Source: Bacteroidales bacterium (GTDB lineage Bacteria > Bacteroidota > Bacteroidia > Bacteroidales > UBA12077). From it: DNA of 5,281 nucleotides. The position numbers and the translations under genes were made by a program. The DNA lies in NCBI GenBank assembly GCA_030643125.1, contig DAOWML010000181.1, positions 1 through 5,281 on the forward strand, read 5' to 3'. Below, piece after piece: positions 5,183 through 5,281 of this stretch (the first letter of the stretch is position 1; every line of letters starts with the position of its first letter). Under the pieces are notes generated by a model. That model saw only the letters and a program-made list of their open reading frames with translations. It made no database searches and was not told the origin of the DNA.

Positions 5183-5281
5183 TCAAGATGCAAGTGCGAC
5201 ATTATTATCAAAGTTATTTAAAAATACCTTTCCAGGGGTATTATAATTTAGTTTTTTTCTAGGTCTTCTATTCAACTTCAT
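5183..5281 (-). CDS. IS30-family transposase, C-terminal end; gene continues beyond the right edge
   Basis: Read on the minus strand from the window edge, the frame is MKLNRRPRKKLNYNTPGKVF followed by LNNFDNNVALAS and a TGA at 5185-5183: 32 residues. The pattern N-x-RPRK-x-LNY-x-TP-x-x-VF ending in VALA is the characteristic C-terminus of IS30-family transposases, just after the DDE catalytic core, which would lie off the window. The Met at the edge is internal to the family alignment, not a start. IS30 elements move by cut-and-paste through an excised circle. In such elements the terminal inverted repeat lies at or just past the transposase stop, so the element probably ends within about 5160-5200, but I cannot fix the boundary from one end. 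That places the insertion just upstream of the rpsP promoter. Confidence 0.82.
   Translation of the reverse strand: MKLNRRPRKKLNYNTPGKVFLNNFDNNVALAS

Overview
The window is AT-rich and looks like the chromosome of a Bacteroidota (Bacteroidetes) bacterium. The pointers are: a Bacteroidetes-type -7 promoter box (TATCTTTG) in front of rpsP; start codons without clear Shine-Dalgarno sequences; a DUF2807 'head GIN' adhesin-like protein; an S16 ribosomal protein with a long acidic tail; and the end of an IS30-family transposase of the kind common in that phylum. I cannot name a genus or species.

Layout from left to right. (1) 1-359 (+) is the C-terminal part of a Sua5/YrdC/YwlC threonylcarbamoyl-AMP synthase (tRNA t6A modification). 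(2) 376-401 is a perfect 26-bp palindrome between this gene and the next, convergent one. (3) 411-1139 (-) encodes a secreted DUF2807 protein with seven GSG repeats. (4) 1140-1471 is a 332-bp gene-free region with a spaced inverted repeat. (5) 1472-3364 (+) encodes a membrane-anchored nucleotide-sugar dehydratase/epimerase (WbpM/PglF/CapD type). It overlaps by 11 bp a hotdog-fold acyl-CoA thioesterase gene (3354-3785, +). (6) Convergent to these, on the minus strand, is the translation/ribosome-assembly pair rpsP (5073-4333) and rimM (4319-3798), with a promoter at about 5122-5152. (7) 5183-5281 (-) is the C-terminal end of an IS30-family transposase, running off the right edge.

The rpsP-rimM operon couples a 30S protein to a 16S/30S maturation factor. 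The dehydratase points to surface glycan or capsule sugar synthesis. The thioesterase probably shares its transcript, but the functional link is unclear.

The most unusual signal is in the 3' half of rpsP. Three copies of a GC-rich 17-bp imperfect palindrome (CCTGCCGGACGAGCAGG and a variant) lie in the same reading frame, adding PA[R/S]PAG peptides to the Ala/Glu-rich tail of S16. They resemble a small palindromic element that has spread into coding DNA, as the Rickettsia palindromic elements do. No complete new multi-gene system is visible in this window.
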